From the NCBI GenBank assembly GCA_019918135.1, contig WBZZ01003884.1, positions 186,501 through 250,500 of the forward strand: a stretch of DNA of 64,000 nt, given 5' to 3'. A program made the translations under genes and the position numbers. The DNA is from Paulinella micropora (lineage: Eukaryota > Cercozoa > Imbricatea > Euglyphida > Paulinellidae). Within the stretch, counting starts at the first letter, position 1; each line of letters starts with the position of its first letter. Of the stretch, positions 9,471 to 19,072 are shown piece after piece. Below the pieces are notes generated by a model that was not told where the DNA came from, ran no database searches, and saw nothing but the letters and a program-made list of their open reading frames with translations.

Positions 9471-9738
9471 TTCTTGTTTATTTGTCTGGCTACGAGATAC
9501 CAACAAATTCCTCTTCCCTTTCCCTCCCCCCTTTTCTGCGTTCCTTCCCTCTCCGCCTTTTTTTTACGGTTGGTACGGGGATCGTGCGAGGGAAAGGGGG
9601 GGGGCACCGTGTCCTTTCCCCGTGCTTCTTCCCCCCCCCCCCTTTCCTCTTCTCCTTTCCGGAGGTTCGTACGCTGGCGCAGAGCAGCAGTACGGCTTTG
9701 GCTGTCGTTCGTACAAAACATTTTAAAGACAAGAAAAA

Positions 9739-10344
9739 ATGCAGAGCCAACACAGCCGAAACTGCCCGCGTGCCGGCCTAACCAGCCAGCAAGTGTACGT
9801 GGTGTTTGCTACTAATGACGAAGACGGCGAATTTGCCAACTGCATCAAAGAGCACACACGTTGCACCAAGCTGTTAAAGGCGAACGAAAGCGAGGAGAAG
9901 ACCGTTCCGTCCCCCGCACAGTTGCCTTTCATTACTGTCCTGCCACTTATGTTTGTTGGTACGGAAAGAAAAGGCGACATTGAATGGATGAACTCGCAGC
10001 CTGAGTACAAGTCGTATTTGTACGTGGTCCCTGACAATCCCCAAATTACTGCAGGCCCCGTCTTTTTCACTAGGTTACGCGGCCTGCCCAACTATGTACC
10101 CATTGAGTACATATACGAATCGCAACGCACTGGAGAAGAGAAACCCATTACAGACGCCCTGCGCAAAATCGAGGCCAAATTGAGGGCCAACGGCCAGTAC
10201 ACCACCGTGTGCTATCCAGCGGATAGGCTGAGCGATTTAAATGCAATGAGGGTTGAGATCCCACCCGAAGACCGGCGCAAATTCCCACAAGAATTACAAA
10301 AACTTGCTAGAGAAATCAACGGCAAGCGTGGGTACCAGCGTTGA
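9739..10344 (+). CDS. Unknown 201-residue protein
   Basis: A complete frame of 201 residues from an ATG preceded by aagacaagaaaaa. The protein appears soluble and alpha/beta: hydrophobic strands QVYVVFATND, FITVLPLMFVG and YLYVVPDNP alternate with charged helices (DALRKIEAKLRANG, ELQKLAREINGK). The C-terminus is basic. No metal, kinase or nuclease motif is visible and I do not recognise the family. It shares a 270-bp divergent spacer with the F-box/LRR gene to the left, so the two could be co-regulated, and it converges on the gene at 10630-11481. Confidence 0.75.
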   Translation: MQSQHSRNCPRAGLTSQQVYVVFATNDEDGEFANCIKEHTRCTKLLKANESEEKTVPSPAQLPFITVLPLMFVGTERKGDIEWMNSQPEYKSYLYVVPDNPQITAGPVFFTRLRGLPNYVPIEYIYESQRTGEEKPITDALRKIEAKLRANGQYTTVCYPADRLSDLNAMRVEIPPEDRRKFPQELQKLAREINGKRGYQR

Positions 10345-10629
10345 CGGTCGGCGCGTTCACCGGGGGGAAAAAGCTTTGTCAGACATGTTGTTTTAAAACT
10401 TGTTTATTGGTGTGTTTTCTTTTTCTGGCCGTCATCGAAGAGTCTGCCTATTTGTTTTTGGGAGGTACCTTTTCCGGTCTTTTTTTTTGGTCGTCAGTAA
10501 AAGTGTGTGTTCGCTCAACTCGAGGGGGAGCAGCGAAGAAAGGCCGGCCTAACAGAGGAGCCCCCTTTTGGCCGGCAATTTCTTGGCTGCCCCGGAACAG
10601 AGGCTATTATGCTCTGCACCCAACCAATT

Positions 10630-11481
10630 TCAAAGGGCCTCGTTTCCTAGGCGCTGCCTTTTGTGGGGTCGGCTTGCCGCTGGGGATGGCAAGCAGTAGC
10701 GAAAGCTTTCGCCCGCAGCTACCGCTCGTAGCCCGGCCCCCAGCCGCACGGCCAAGGCCCGTGGCGCCACGCCACTCAGCGCGGGGCTGGCGCTAGCCTC
10801 CTCCACGATGCCCGCGTGCACGCACACGCGCGTCCACAGCTCGTTGCGCCAGTGAGGGTTCCCGCACTTGTACAAGACTTGGAGCAGCAGATCGCCCACG
10901 TCTGTTTCTGACAAGTTCGGTGGTACATAAACGTCCTTGGTGCAAGTCTGGTCGTGTCCGGGCAGGACGTAGAGATTTTTCTGTGCAAACGCCCTGGTTG
11001 GCTCCGGCGGTCGCAGTTCCGCTAGGGTTGGTGCCTCGGCCGGGACCTCCCTCCAGGTGACTTGGTAATCGCTGGGCCACGACAAGCACACGTAGCCGTA
11101 ACGGCTCAACGTCTCCAGCTGGTGGTGGAAGTCTTCGAGCTCGGGGCCCCCCGTTGCAAACGACAGCCGGCCCTTCTTGGCGGGGAATGCCACCGTGTCG
11201 TAACCCAAGAACCGGACCCTGTACGCGATCTGCAGCATGACGCGGCCCGTTTCGTTCTTGTCCAGCACACAAGGCGTGTGCAACTCTCGGCTCGTAGGGT
11301 ACGGAGCGCCGACGTAAATGTAGCGGTCCTCGTAGGCCAGCACCGTCCAATCAGCAGTCTCGTCCTGGCGGGAACGGGTCTGGCACAAATACAGCTTTTT
11401 TTCGGGTGGTCGCACTAGCAAAGCCCCTGCAAATCGAGCGGGGCGGATTGGCTCGAGCCTCACGAACTGCTGGCCGTTCAT
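10630..11481 (-). CDS. Unknown 283-residue protein with basic tail
   Basis: A complete frame from the ATG at 11481 (MNGQQFVRLEPIRPARF). The body looks like a beta-rich globular protein with many aromatic residues (YLCQTRSRQDETADWTVL, YEDRYIYVGAPYP). The carboxyl end SRPHKRQRLGNEAL has a nuclear-localisation-like cluster resembling the KRQR clusters near the starts of several neighbours. There is no signal peptide or membrane segment. The family is not recognised. It is divergent from the F-box/LRR gene at 11744, across a spacer with G runs and poly-T. Confidence 0.75.
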   Translation of the reverse strand: MNGQQFVRLEPIRPARFAGALLVRPPEKKLYLCQTRSRQDETADWTVLAYEDRYIYVGAPYPTSRELHTPCVLDKNETGRVMLQIAYRVRFLGYDTVAFPAKKGRLSFATGGPELEDFHHQLETLSRYGYVCLSWPSDYQVTWREVPAEAPTLAELRPPEPTRAFAQKNLYVLPGHDQTCTKDVYVPPNLSETDVGDLLLQVLYKCGNPHWRNELWTRVCVHAGIVEEASASPALSGVAPRALAVRLGAGLRAVAAGESFRYCLPSPAASRPHKRQRLGNEAL

Positions 11482-11743
11482 TTTTTACAGCCCCCACCCT
11501 TTGCTCCTTTTTTTTTATCCCTGGGCTTCTCCCTGATTTTTTTTCTCCTGGTTCAAACAACAACGGGGGGGGGGGGGCCAAGAATGCCCTCTTAAACCCC
11601 CCTGGCAAAAAAAAGCAGGTAAAGAAAAGTTGCCCCCTAATCGCCAGCCAAGTTAACAGTAAAAAAAAAAGTGGGAGGGAAGGGGGGGGGGCCTACAATC
11701 TAAGCCACTGCAAGCCTTGTTTTTTCTTAGGTTGGGGGTGCGC

Positions 11744-13084
11744 ATGCTGCGTGGGGCGGGACTTCAATCTGTGCCCAAACGCCCGCGCACAGAGCCCCCT
11801 GTTCACTTTCTGTTCTTGTTGCCGTTAGATGTCTGGGTCCTAATCAGAGACTTGGCGGGCGACAGCTGCGCCGCGGCTTGGAATTCAGTGTGCAGAGAAT
11901 TCAGGCGGACGGTCACCTCAGCCGGATTCTGGGCGCACTTTAGCCGCGAGCTCAAGCTACACGTACAAGCGGACCGCCTGATTCTTTTGCTTTTGGTCCG
12001 CCAAGCCGGAACAGCGCCGCACAGGCTAACGATCGCAGATCTTTCGGCCGCCGCCCAAGAGGAATTAGTGCCGTTACTGGCCGGCCTTGCAGTCCAAGGG
12101 TTGACACTGGCGGGCCCGATGTCGCCCGGGCTTGTGCGGGCCTTCTCTGCTATTCGAGAGTTGACACTCCGCGAGAACAAGTACACGAGCGCCTGCTTGC
12201 AGCAGCTGACAGCGGCCGGTTCGCTGTTGGCTTTGCACCTCGAGGACAGCGGTCTTACCGACAACGAGCTTAGGCAGCTTTTGTGTCGCTTAACGGGGCT
12301 GCGACACCTGAGCTTGGTGTGCTGTCCGAACGTGACGGACTCCGCGCTGGGGGCACTGGCGACCCTCCCTGAGCTGCGGCGTCTGGACCTGGAGGACTGC
12401 CGAAAGATTACCGGGACGGGGCTCCGGCACCTGCCGCTGACGGAGCTAAACCTGCGCAGGCGCCGGTATTTCTTTCTGATGCCCAGAGCCCCGGCGGCCC
12501 TCACCACGCTGCCACGACTCGAACGCCTGAGCCTCTGGCGTTGGCGGGAGTCTGATTTCGGGCTCCTAGCGGCCATCACCAGCCTGCGCCACCTGGACCT
12601 GCTAGAATGCCAGGAACTCCGAGGCACGAATCTACCAGCGCTGCGGACCCTCCAGCTAGACAGCCTCGGGCTGGCTCTTTGTTCTCCCCGGCACTTACGA
12701 CACTTGCTAGAGCTGCCGTCCCTGGTAGAGCTGAAGCTGAGGAATTGCCGGCTGACCGCCGAAGACCTAACCCTGCTGCAGGGTTGCCCCCGGCTGAGCA
12801 AGCTGCGGCTGTGGAAGTGCACCGCCGTGGACGGCCTCGACGCACTCAGCAACCTGCCCGTGTTGTCGGACCTAACGCTCCAGGAATGCCCGGCCGAGCT
12901 GGCCGGGCTGCGGCACTGCCGCTCGCTACAGACGTTGCAGCTCGTAGACTGCGCAAATGTCGCCCTTACGGCCTTGCGCGAATGTCCGGCACTGCGCAAG
13001 CTCGATCTGTCCTTGCAAGAGACGTCGGCCGCCGACGTACAAGACTTCCGGCGGCAAAGACCCGACGTAGAAGTTTCTGTTTAA
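11744..13084 (+). CDS. F-box / leucine-rich-repeat protein
   Basis: A 446-residue protein. The frame opens earlier with TTG, but the first ATG is at 11744 (MLRGAGLQSVPKRPRTE) and leads into a KRPR basic cluster and an F-box-like segment (LPLDVWVLIRDLAG ... AGFWAHFSREL), so I take that start. About twelve Cys-type LRRs follow (LRHLSLVCCPNVTDSAL, LRRLDLEDCRKITGTGL). It ends in RRQRPDVEVSV, almost the same tail as the 55620 paralogue (QRRPDVNVTVF), showing a shared ancestor. The likely role is substrate receptor of an SCF-type ubiquitin ligase, by family. Confidence 0.85.
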   Translation: MLRGAGLQSVPKRPRTEPPVHFLFLLPLDVWVLIRDLAGDSCAAAWNSVCREFRRTVTSAGFWAHFSRELKLHVQADRLILLLLVRQAGTAPHRLTIADLSAAAQEELVPLLAGLAVQGLTLAGPMSPGLVRAFSAIRELTLRENKYTSACLQQLTAAGSLLALHLEDSGLTDNELRQLLCRLTGLRHLSLVCCPNVTDSALGALATLPELRRLDLEDCRKITGTGLRHLPLTELNLRRRRYFFLMPRAPAALTTLPRLERLSLWRWRESDFGLLAAITSLRHLDLLECQELRGTNLPALRTLQLDSLGLALCSPRHLRHLLELPSLVELKLRNCRLTAEDLTLLQGCPRLSKLRLWKCTAVDGLDALSNLPVLSDLTLQECPAELAGLRHCRSLQTLQLVDCANVALTALRECPALRKLDLSLQETSAADVQDFRRQRPDVEVSV

Positions 13085-13238
13085 TGAATTAAAAAAAAAA
13101 ACTCTTTCTTTTTTTTGGTAGATCGAGCCAAAAAAAAGCTCAAATGTCGCAGCCAGACATCTTTCTCTCTCACTCTCTCGGTAACCCCCAAACCTCCTGC
13201 AGAAGCTCGAATGTTGCAGCCAAACCTCTTTCCTTTTT

Positions 13239-14063
13239 TTATGCCAGCAAAGCCACTGCGGCCAGAACCAGCGCCACTGCCGCCGCAGGGCGCGCGGCGG
13301 CGCTAGCGCCGCTGGTAGCTGGCGGGGGGCGGCAGCGCGCCTCGCCCACGTACTCCAACAAGCAGGGACGCTCTTTGTTCTCGCACTGGAGAAACACGTA
13401 GACGTTGTCGCTGTCGATGTACTCGTCAGTTCTGGTATACGAAAAGCACGAGCTCGGCTGCAGGGAGGACGGCCCTATCACATAGTTTGTTGTGTTTGGC
13501 GCCTTGCGCGTGCGCACAGTGAACAGATCAGGAGATGTCGTGCCCGCATTCAGCGCCCGGACCTGCAGCTTCTCAAAGTAAAGGCCGTTAGTACACTTGA
13601 GGCCGGTATCGAGCTGTTTGGTAGTGCCCGCGGGCACGGACGTATTGTGCCTGCACGCGGGACAGGGGCAGGCGTCGAGTTTGCGGCAGGCGTACTGGAT
13701 GTCATAGGTCAGGGGACAACTAAGCACCTTGTTCTTGCACGTAACCAGCGGGCGCATGTCAGCGGTAACGCCAACGTCCGTGTCCACCGCCAGGTTGAAG
13801 CACGTCACGTCACTGGTGCTGCTCAGGTCCACGTAATAACGCGATTGGCTGGAATTCGTCCAGCTGGTCAGGTCGAAGGTAGAATCGTCCGTCGAGGCAA
13901 TGCGCAGCTCGCTCACGACCAATTGCTCGCTCGGGTCAGAGCACGCGACCGGCGCGGGGAGCCAATGGGAAGTACTCACCGTCTCGGTCTGGCTGCACCC
14001 GTAGCAGCTGCAAGTAGCCCCGACAAGCCAAGGTAGCAGGACGCCCGCCGCCAGGAGCAACAT
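13239..14063 (-). CDS. Secreted Cys-rich surface protein, GPI-anchor-like
   Basis: A 274-residue protein from the ATG at 14063. The frame extends 22 codons further only through a TTG. It begins with a typical signal peptide (MLLLAAGVLLPWLVGATCSC). The ectodomain has about 18 Cys, several N-glycosylation sequons (NSS, NTS, NTT) and a cluster KLDACPCPACRHNT, so it should fold through disulfides. The C-terminus is a small-residue stretch (TSGASAAARP) followed by a hydrophobic run ending at the last residue (AVALVLAAVALLA) with no cytosolic tail, the usual layout of a GPI-attachment signal. It is therefore probably displayed on a membrane. A plain tail anchor is the alternative. No known family is recognised. 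Confidence 0.75.
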   Translation of the reverse strand: MLLLAAGVLLPWLVGATCSCYGCSQTETVSTSHWLPAPVACSDPSEQLVVSELRIASTDDSTFDLTSWTNSSQSRYYVDLSSTSDVTCFNLAVDTDVGVTADMRPLVTCKNKVLSCPLTYDIQYACRKLDACPCPACRHNTSVPAGTTKQLDTGLKCTNGLYFEKLQVRALNAGTTSPDLFTVRTRKAPNTTNYVIGPSSLQPSSCFSYTRTDEYIDSDNVYVFLQCENKERPCLLEYVGEARCRPPPATSGASAAARPAAAVALVLAAVALLA

Positions 14064-14129
14064 CAGCAACACAAAGTTTTGGTTATTTTTAAGCAAAAGC
14101 CCAAAAAATGAATTGGCACACAGACCCAA

Positions 14130-14483
14130 AGCAGGGCGGGGGGGGGGGGAAGGACCGTCACGGCCCTCCCCCCCTCCATTTAGTTTGTTATTCTGATCAT
14201 TGTGTGTGACCGTGGCCCCCCCCCTCCCCTACATTGGAGCTAATCGAGGGGAGACAAGGAGGGAGGGAAGGAGCACAGTTCGAGGATCTTTATTTTTTTT
14301 TTGTTCGGAGGGTTTGGCCGGCTTTTTGCAAACAACTACTTCTGTCAACAACTGCGAAAGATTAAAAAAAGCTCTAATCTTTTTTGTTTCGAAGTTCGCC
14401 TCGTAAGCCGGCCAAAGCTGATACATTTTTTTTCTCGGTTAGTGATTTTAATTTAAGCCAGGGCGTGCCAAAAATAACGGTAG
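14130..14483. other. Spacer between two minus-strand genes
   Basis: About 350 bp containing a G run (14138-14150), C runs near 14216, a T run (14290-14300) and otherwise unremarkable sequence. No gene, paralogue or hairpin of note was seen. It should contain the upstream region of the gene ending at 14063 and the 3' region of the gene starting at 15410. Confidence 0.5.
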
Positions 14484-15410
14484 TCAGGCAGTGGCGAAGA
14501 GTTTTTGGACACCGTGCTGTTGCTGCGTTACAGCGCCGTGTTTCTTGGCCCAACTCTTGACCGCGATGGTCCGGGGGCGGTGGGGTCGGGGGGTTGTCTC
14601 CTTTTTGGGTTTTTTTCTGGGCCGGACGGGCGGCAGCTGTAGCTCCAGCACGCAGCCGTTGGCGCATTTCGACAGGCACACGTGCGTGCCGGGCCCGCAT
14701 TCAAAACAGGCCCGGGCGCTGCACTCTGGCTTGGGGCACAAGTACAGCCTGGGCAGAGCGCACCGGCGACAAACAGTGAGCTCGTCCCGGCTCACGATGC
14801 TAGCCCCCGTACACGCCGCACACTGCACCTGGACCAGACGTGAGATCTCGGCAGACGGTGCCGACGGCACTTCCTGCAACGCACAGTGCAGCAGGAAGCC
14901 GGCATTTAGCCGTTGCAGACCGGAGCCGCAGTCTATGGCTAGGGCTATTGCTTTCGGGAACTTGGCGTAGGCCCCACAGGGCCGGCCGCTGCAGTCGATA
15001 AACGCTGCCACTCTGCTGTGTTGGTCCAGGACGGTCACGTCGGGCCCGAGCCCGGCCAGTTGTCCCAGCACCGCGGTGCAACCGGTGAAGCACCGCCGCC
15101 GCTGGCCTGAGTCGGACCACTGGAACGTGATTTGGGCCAGCTTGGCTTCGATGAACGCCTGGGCCAGCAAACGCAGGGGCTGGCTGCACCTGCTGGCCGG
15201 CGGGACTTGGTGGTAGAAGTGCGCGCCGGACGGCCGCAGCGCCTGGTGGCACTGCGGGCAGTACAGTTCGTGGGCATTCAGTGCTAGCGCCTGCCGCGCC
15301 GTGACGAGACGTTCGACCGTGGGCTGCCGCCACGACGCCAGCGGGACGAAGATGCCGAGCGCATCACCCTCCAGCCCCAGCTGCGAGGCGAAGCTGCGCT
15401 CCGCCGACAT
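14484..15410 (-). CDS. Cys-rich zinc protein with CoiA-like N-terminus
   Basis: A 308-residue protein from the ATG at 15410. Residues 50-70 read YCPQCHQALRPSGAHFYHQ: a CxxC followed by HFxH, the amino-terminal zinc signature of the CoiA/competence-type family. The region around GPDVTVLDQHSRVAAFIDCS sits where CoiA proteins have their PD-(D/E)XK core, but I see no convincing Glu-X-Lys, so catalysis is doubtful. A second dense Cys cluster follows (CAAC, CRRC, CPKPEC, CFEC, CLSKC), able to hold two or more zinc ions. The tail is basic and proline-rich (PVRPRKKPKKETTPRPHRP), as in a nuclear DNA- or RNA-binding protein. It may be distantly related to the gene at 1805-4207. Confidence 0.7.
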   Translation of the reverse strand: MSAERSFASQLGLEGDALGIFVPLASWRQPTVERLVTARQALALNAHELYCPQCHQALRPSGAHFYHQVPPASRCSQPLRLLAQAFIEAKLAQITFQWSDSGQRRRCFTGCTAVLGQLAGLGPDVTVLDQHSRVAAFIDCSGRPCGAYAKFPKAIALAIDCGSGLQRLNAGFLLHCALQEVPSAPSAEISRLVQVQCAACTGASIVSRDELTVCRRCALPRLYLCPKPECSARACFECGPGTHVCLSKCANGCVLELQLPPVRPRKKPKKETTPRPHRPRTIAVKSWAKKHGAVTQQQHGVQKLFATA

Positions 15411-15669
15411 CAGCTACTTTCTGGAAGATGATGCGCTAGGGGGGGAAGAAATTTTTCTTTCTCCGCCGCGGCCCCCCCCCCCTCTCCCTTGCTAATTCTC
15501 CGCGCCCCCGCCGCAAACTTCGCTTTGCGCTTTCTTCTTTTTTCCGATAAAATGTTCCAAAACTCAGCAGAACCCCAATAGTACCAAAAAGAAAATCGTT
15601 CTGATTATCTCCCTTTCTTTTTTTAATAGAATTTCCAGCATATGCCCCCCCCCCTCCGGTGGACGCTTT

Positions 15670-16803
15670 TTAAACAGCCAGCGAAGAGGGTCGATTTTTT
15701 TCCTCCTGCCTGTTTTGAGATTTCTTGCCTCTTCTTCTCCCTTTCCTTGACAAATTTACAGCACCGTGCGGAATCGTTCCCTCGTGAAAGATGGAATCTT
15801 TGTTTAGGCACAGCCTGCCCGCACACGTGTACACTAACTGCAGCGGACCATCATCGCCCATTGTTTGGCGGGACAGATTGAGCGCTAACTCTAGCGGAAA
15901 TTCCTTGGGATCACACCTAAGATCTATCAACAGGCAATCAACCTCGTGTTCAACTACGCCTTGTCGACCCTGGTGCCTGACGGCTAGCTCCAACAACTTA
16001 ATGTTGCTGTGATTGTTTGTGCTCAGGTTGGTACGCAAAGGACGTTTTTCCCGGGCGGCGGCAGCCAGGCAGCGCAGCAGCACTCTGAGCCGGTGGTGGG
16101 GCCAAACGACCGCGAACGCCCGGACGGCGCCGACCACAAAAGTGACGGGCTTGGGGACCGACGTAAAAGCTAGCAAGGCAGGAGTGTCAGTGCGTTGTCG
16201 CTGTTCGCAGCGGCACTCGGTTTTCAGTCTGTACACGACCGCCACCCGAGTGCGTGCTGTCTCTGATAGCACTGGTTTTGTGCGTGGTAACTCTAGCCAT
16301 AGTACGGCAGGGTCTACGGTGCTGTAGGCCGGCGCCAACTTCTCTACCAGTTGTAGCACCTTATGCACCCAATCGTCTGCAGTGGTCGCCTCGAATAAGT
16401 GTGATGCTGGTAAGTGTTCTTCTGGCAATCCTATGCCACCCGTTCGTTTGCGCAGGCCGTACAATCCCGAAAAATTGGTGGGGCGCGGGCAGGGTTTCAG
16501 AGGGAGAGCCCGCTGGATCAGCCGGAACGAAACCAGCGGCGTCTGCTTGGCGTCGAGCAGCCACCCGCCCAGCCAGTGCAGCGCGTTAGGCGGCAGGTCC
16601 GTCAGGTTGATGTACCAGTGCTGATCGCTCGCAAAAGGCCACGGATCCTCCCACTGGCTATTTACTGTCTCGTAATCACTAGCGTTAGAGGTCACCGCGT
16701 GTGAACCATTCGTAACTCTGGGGACTGCAGGCTGCACCGCGTCGTTCAGACGATTTGTGAGTGTTTTTTGGATTCTGGCTAACAAGTCCGTGCCCGGCCG
16801 CAT
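15670..16803 (-). CDS. Unknown 377-residue protein with basic tail
   Basis: The first ATG is at 16803 (MRPGTDLLARIQKTL); the frame extends nine codons further only from a TTG. The product appears soluble. It has a central hydrophobic segment KPVTFVVGAVRAFAVVWPHH, probably buried strand rather than membrane, and Cys-rich spots (TECRCEQRQ). The carboxyl end is strongly basic (NLSRKGRRRGKKSQNRQEEK), consistent with nuclear targeting or nucleic-acid binding. I do not recognise the family and see no paralogue in the window. The gene is divergent from the F-box/LRR gene at 17125 across about 320 bp. Confidence 0.75.
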   Translation of the reverse strand: MRPGTDLLARIQKTLTNRLNDAVQPAVPRVTNGSHAVTSNASDYETVNSQWEDPWPFASDQHWYINLTDLPPNALHWLGGWLLDAKQTPLVSFRLIQRALPLKPCPRPTNFSGLYGLRKRTGGIGLPEEHLPASHLFEATTADDWVHKVLQLVEKLAPAYSTVDPAVLWLELPRTKPVLSETARTRVAVVYRLKTECRCEQRQRTDTPALLAFTSVPKPVTFVVGAVRAFAVVWPHHRLRVLLRCLAAAAREKRPLRTNLSTNNHSNIKLLELAVRHQGRQGVVEHEVDCLLIDLRCDPKEFPLELALNLSRQTMGDDGPLQLVYTCAGRLCLNKDSIFHEGTIPHGAVNLSRKGRRRGKKSQNRQEEKNRPSSLAV

Positions 16804-17124
16804 CCTGTGTGCGATACTTTTTTTTCCCAAGTAAGCCTGTCCTGCACTCCTTTTTTGTTGATGGTATCAGCAGAAAAAAAAACCAGATCTAACACCAAGA
16901 CGTGTGCTTTTTTTCTTCTTTTAGGGTGAGTCTGTCTAGCGCGGGGCTCGCGCGGACTGTCGCGGGAGGGAAAGGGGAGGGGGGGGGAAGAGAAGAAGGC
17001 GGGGAGGGGACGAAATAAAAGGTGCTACTCCTCCAATCGTCCGGGGGCGGACGGGAGGATCAGGCCAGGGGTTTATTTTTCTTGTTCTTACAATGAACAC
17101 CAAAAAAAAAAAAAAAGAAAAAAA

Positions 17125-18834
17125 ATGCCGGGGCCGAAGAAGCGCCGGCGCATCCTGCCTACACCCATCACAACGACCGAACGCCCGCCACTGCCAACGC
17201 TGCCCACTGACGTGTGGCAGATGGTGGGACAACTCGCGGGCGGGGACCTCCTGGGCTTGCTGCTAACCTCGAGGGAAATGCGGGCCGTGGTCGAGGGGCT
17301 AGCAGAGGACCTCCTGGCCACCGCTAGCTTCTCGCTGTGGAAGCCGGCCCACCTGCGCAAGCTGGCCGTGCTGCTGGCGGCCAGGAGCGCCCGCCAACAG
17401 CCCGGCACCCCGGAAGCCCCGCTAGTGAAGGTCAGCATGTGGGCCTACAGTGACGTCCTGGCGGTGATGTCGCTCAAAGGCGTCGGCATCCGGGAGCTCG
17501 TGCTCGTCGACAATCCCGACGTACGACGATATTCCGCGGCCCCCCGCTGGCTCTTAAACCTGCCCGAGGCCGAAAGGCTGGGCCTGTCCTTGTCCACCCC
17601 GGCGTTCATCCACAAGCTGTGGATCGGCCAGTGCCGGTTGTTCCGCTGCCGGCAATTAGCCGCGCTGCGCCGGCCCGCCGAGCTCGTGGAACTCGTGCTA
17701 GAGGATTGCCGGGGCCTCAGGGGCGAGTACGCGCTGCAGGCCCTGGCAGAGCTCACGGCCCTGCGGCGCTTGGTGCTGGACGGCTGCACTCATGTCCCGG
17801 ACGGCGCGCTGGCCACGCTACGCCGGTTGCCCGGGCTCGCGGCGTTGGAGCTGCGGCACTGCTTCAACCTGCAGACCGGAGCCATTCTGCCGGTGGGGCC
17901 AAATTTACGAGAGCTACACCTACAAGGAGTGTTTAACGACTCTACGGACTGGGTCAATGCGGTCAGAAACGCCACGGGGCTCACCACGTTACGGCTGCGG
18001 GGCTTGCCCAGCGCCGGGGTCGTCGAGCTCGCGGGCTTGTTGTCGGGCCTGCCCAGCCTCCAACGGCTGGACGTGATCGAGTGTCCGGTGCCGGCCCCGT
18101 CCCTCCGGGCGCTGCTGCAGAACAGGACGGTGGCCAGCGTCGCCTTCTCGGTCACCGCGGCCACGGACCAGGACTGCCAGGAATTGTTTGCGCTGCGGAC
18201 GGTTCACAAGCTCTGTCTGTACGAAGCGAACAACATCAGCGACCGGGGCCTGCAGTTGTTGTCTGGCATTGCTGGCCTGCAAGAACTGGAGTTCGACGGT
18301 TGTGGGCCGGGGCTCACGTCCTTTGCTCCCTTGCAAGACCTCCCGCGGCTCGAGAAACTGTCGCTCGCGTGCCTGGCCCCGGCGGTGCTGGAGGTCGGGG
18401 ACGCGGCGGCCCTGCGAGAGTGCGGGTCGCTGGCGCAGCTGAAGATCTACGCGGACGAGATGCCCGGCGCGCTCCTGCAGCAACTAGCCGGGTCCGGGGT
18501 GCTGCAAGAGCTGCACCTGCTCCACACCCGCGAGTCCGTCGACGTGCCCGACGACGGGGGCCTGTCGGCACTGCGCCACTGCCGTTCGTTGCGGACCCTG
18601 GTGATCGAACGGAACGGCTATCTGACCGACGAGGGGCTGCGCGGGCTGGCGGCCTCTGCCTCGCTGCAAGCCCTGACCCTGCACAAGTGTAATAATGTCC
18701 GTTCGCTGTCAATGTTCAACCACTGCCGGTCCTTACACACGCTGGTCATTAGGGACTGCCGCCAGATCACTCACGAGCAGGTAACGACCCTGCAAGAAGC
18801 AGCAGAAGACTTGTCCGTGGTTTGGCTAGTGTAG
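17125..18834 (+). CDS. F-box / leucine-rich-repeat protein, longest copy
   Basis: A 569-residue protein from an ATG after an A-rich leader. It starts MPGPKKRRRILPTP, a strong nuclear-type cluster also seen in the 58614 paralogue (MPGPKRRKLAGP). The F-box-like segment is LPTDVWQMVGQLAGGDLLG. About sixteen Cys-type LRRs follow (LRRLVLDGCTHVPDGAL, LQELEFDGCGPGLTSF, LQALTLHKCNNVRSLS). The repeats end in a short acidic helix (TTLQEAAEDLSVVWLV). The role by family is substrate recognition for an SCF ubiquitin ligase. The shared MPGPK start pairs it with the 57064-58614 gene rather than with the DVWxLIRDL trio. Confidence 0.85.
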   Translation: MPGPKKRRRILPTPITTTERPPLPTLPTDVWQMVGQLAGGDLLGLLLTSREMRAVVEGLAEDLLATASFSLWKPAHLRKLAVLLAARSARQQPGTPEAPLVKVSMWAYSDVLAVMSLKGVGIRELVLVDNPDVRRYSAAPRWLLNLPEAERLGLSLSTPAFIHKLWIGQCRLFRCRQLAALRRPAELVELVLEDCRGLRGEYALQALAELTALRRLVLDGCTHVPDGALATLRRLPGLAALELRHCFNLQTGAILPVGPNLRELHLQGVFNDSTDWVNAVRNATGLTTLRLRGLPSAGVVELAGLLSGLPSLQRLDVIECPVPAPSLRALLQNRTVASVAFSVTAATDQDCQELFALRTVHKLCLYEANNISDRGLQLLSGIAGLQELEFDGCGPGLTSFAPLQDLPRLEKLSLACLAPAVLEVGDAAALRECGSLAQLKIYADEMPGALLQQLAGSGVLQELHLLHTRESVDVPDDGGLSALRHCRSLRTLVIERNGYLTDEGLRGLAASASLQALTLHKCNNVRSLSMFNHCRSLHTLVIRDCRQITHEQVTTLQEAAEDLSVVWLV

Positions 18835-19072
18835 CTCTTTTTCTTCCCCCCCCCCCGGCTCACGAATGAGCGGCTAGCTCTTCCCCCTCCCTCCCCCCCC
18901 CCCTTTCGGCGGGCGCCAAACGCGCCGAGAGGTTTTTTTTTTGAACAGGGGAGGAGAAGGGAGGGACTCTGGCTTAAAATAAACCAGCGAGGAAAAAAAA
19001 GGAAAACAACGGACAAGAAAAAAAGAGGGGGGCGGGCGCGATAATTTGTAGCAAAGGCCGTTTTTTTGTCGT

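Noticed and set aside
11803-12999. 398-codon minus-strand frame opposite an F-box/LRR gene
   Set aside because: Ser/Arg-rich shadow of the leucine-rich repeats.
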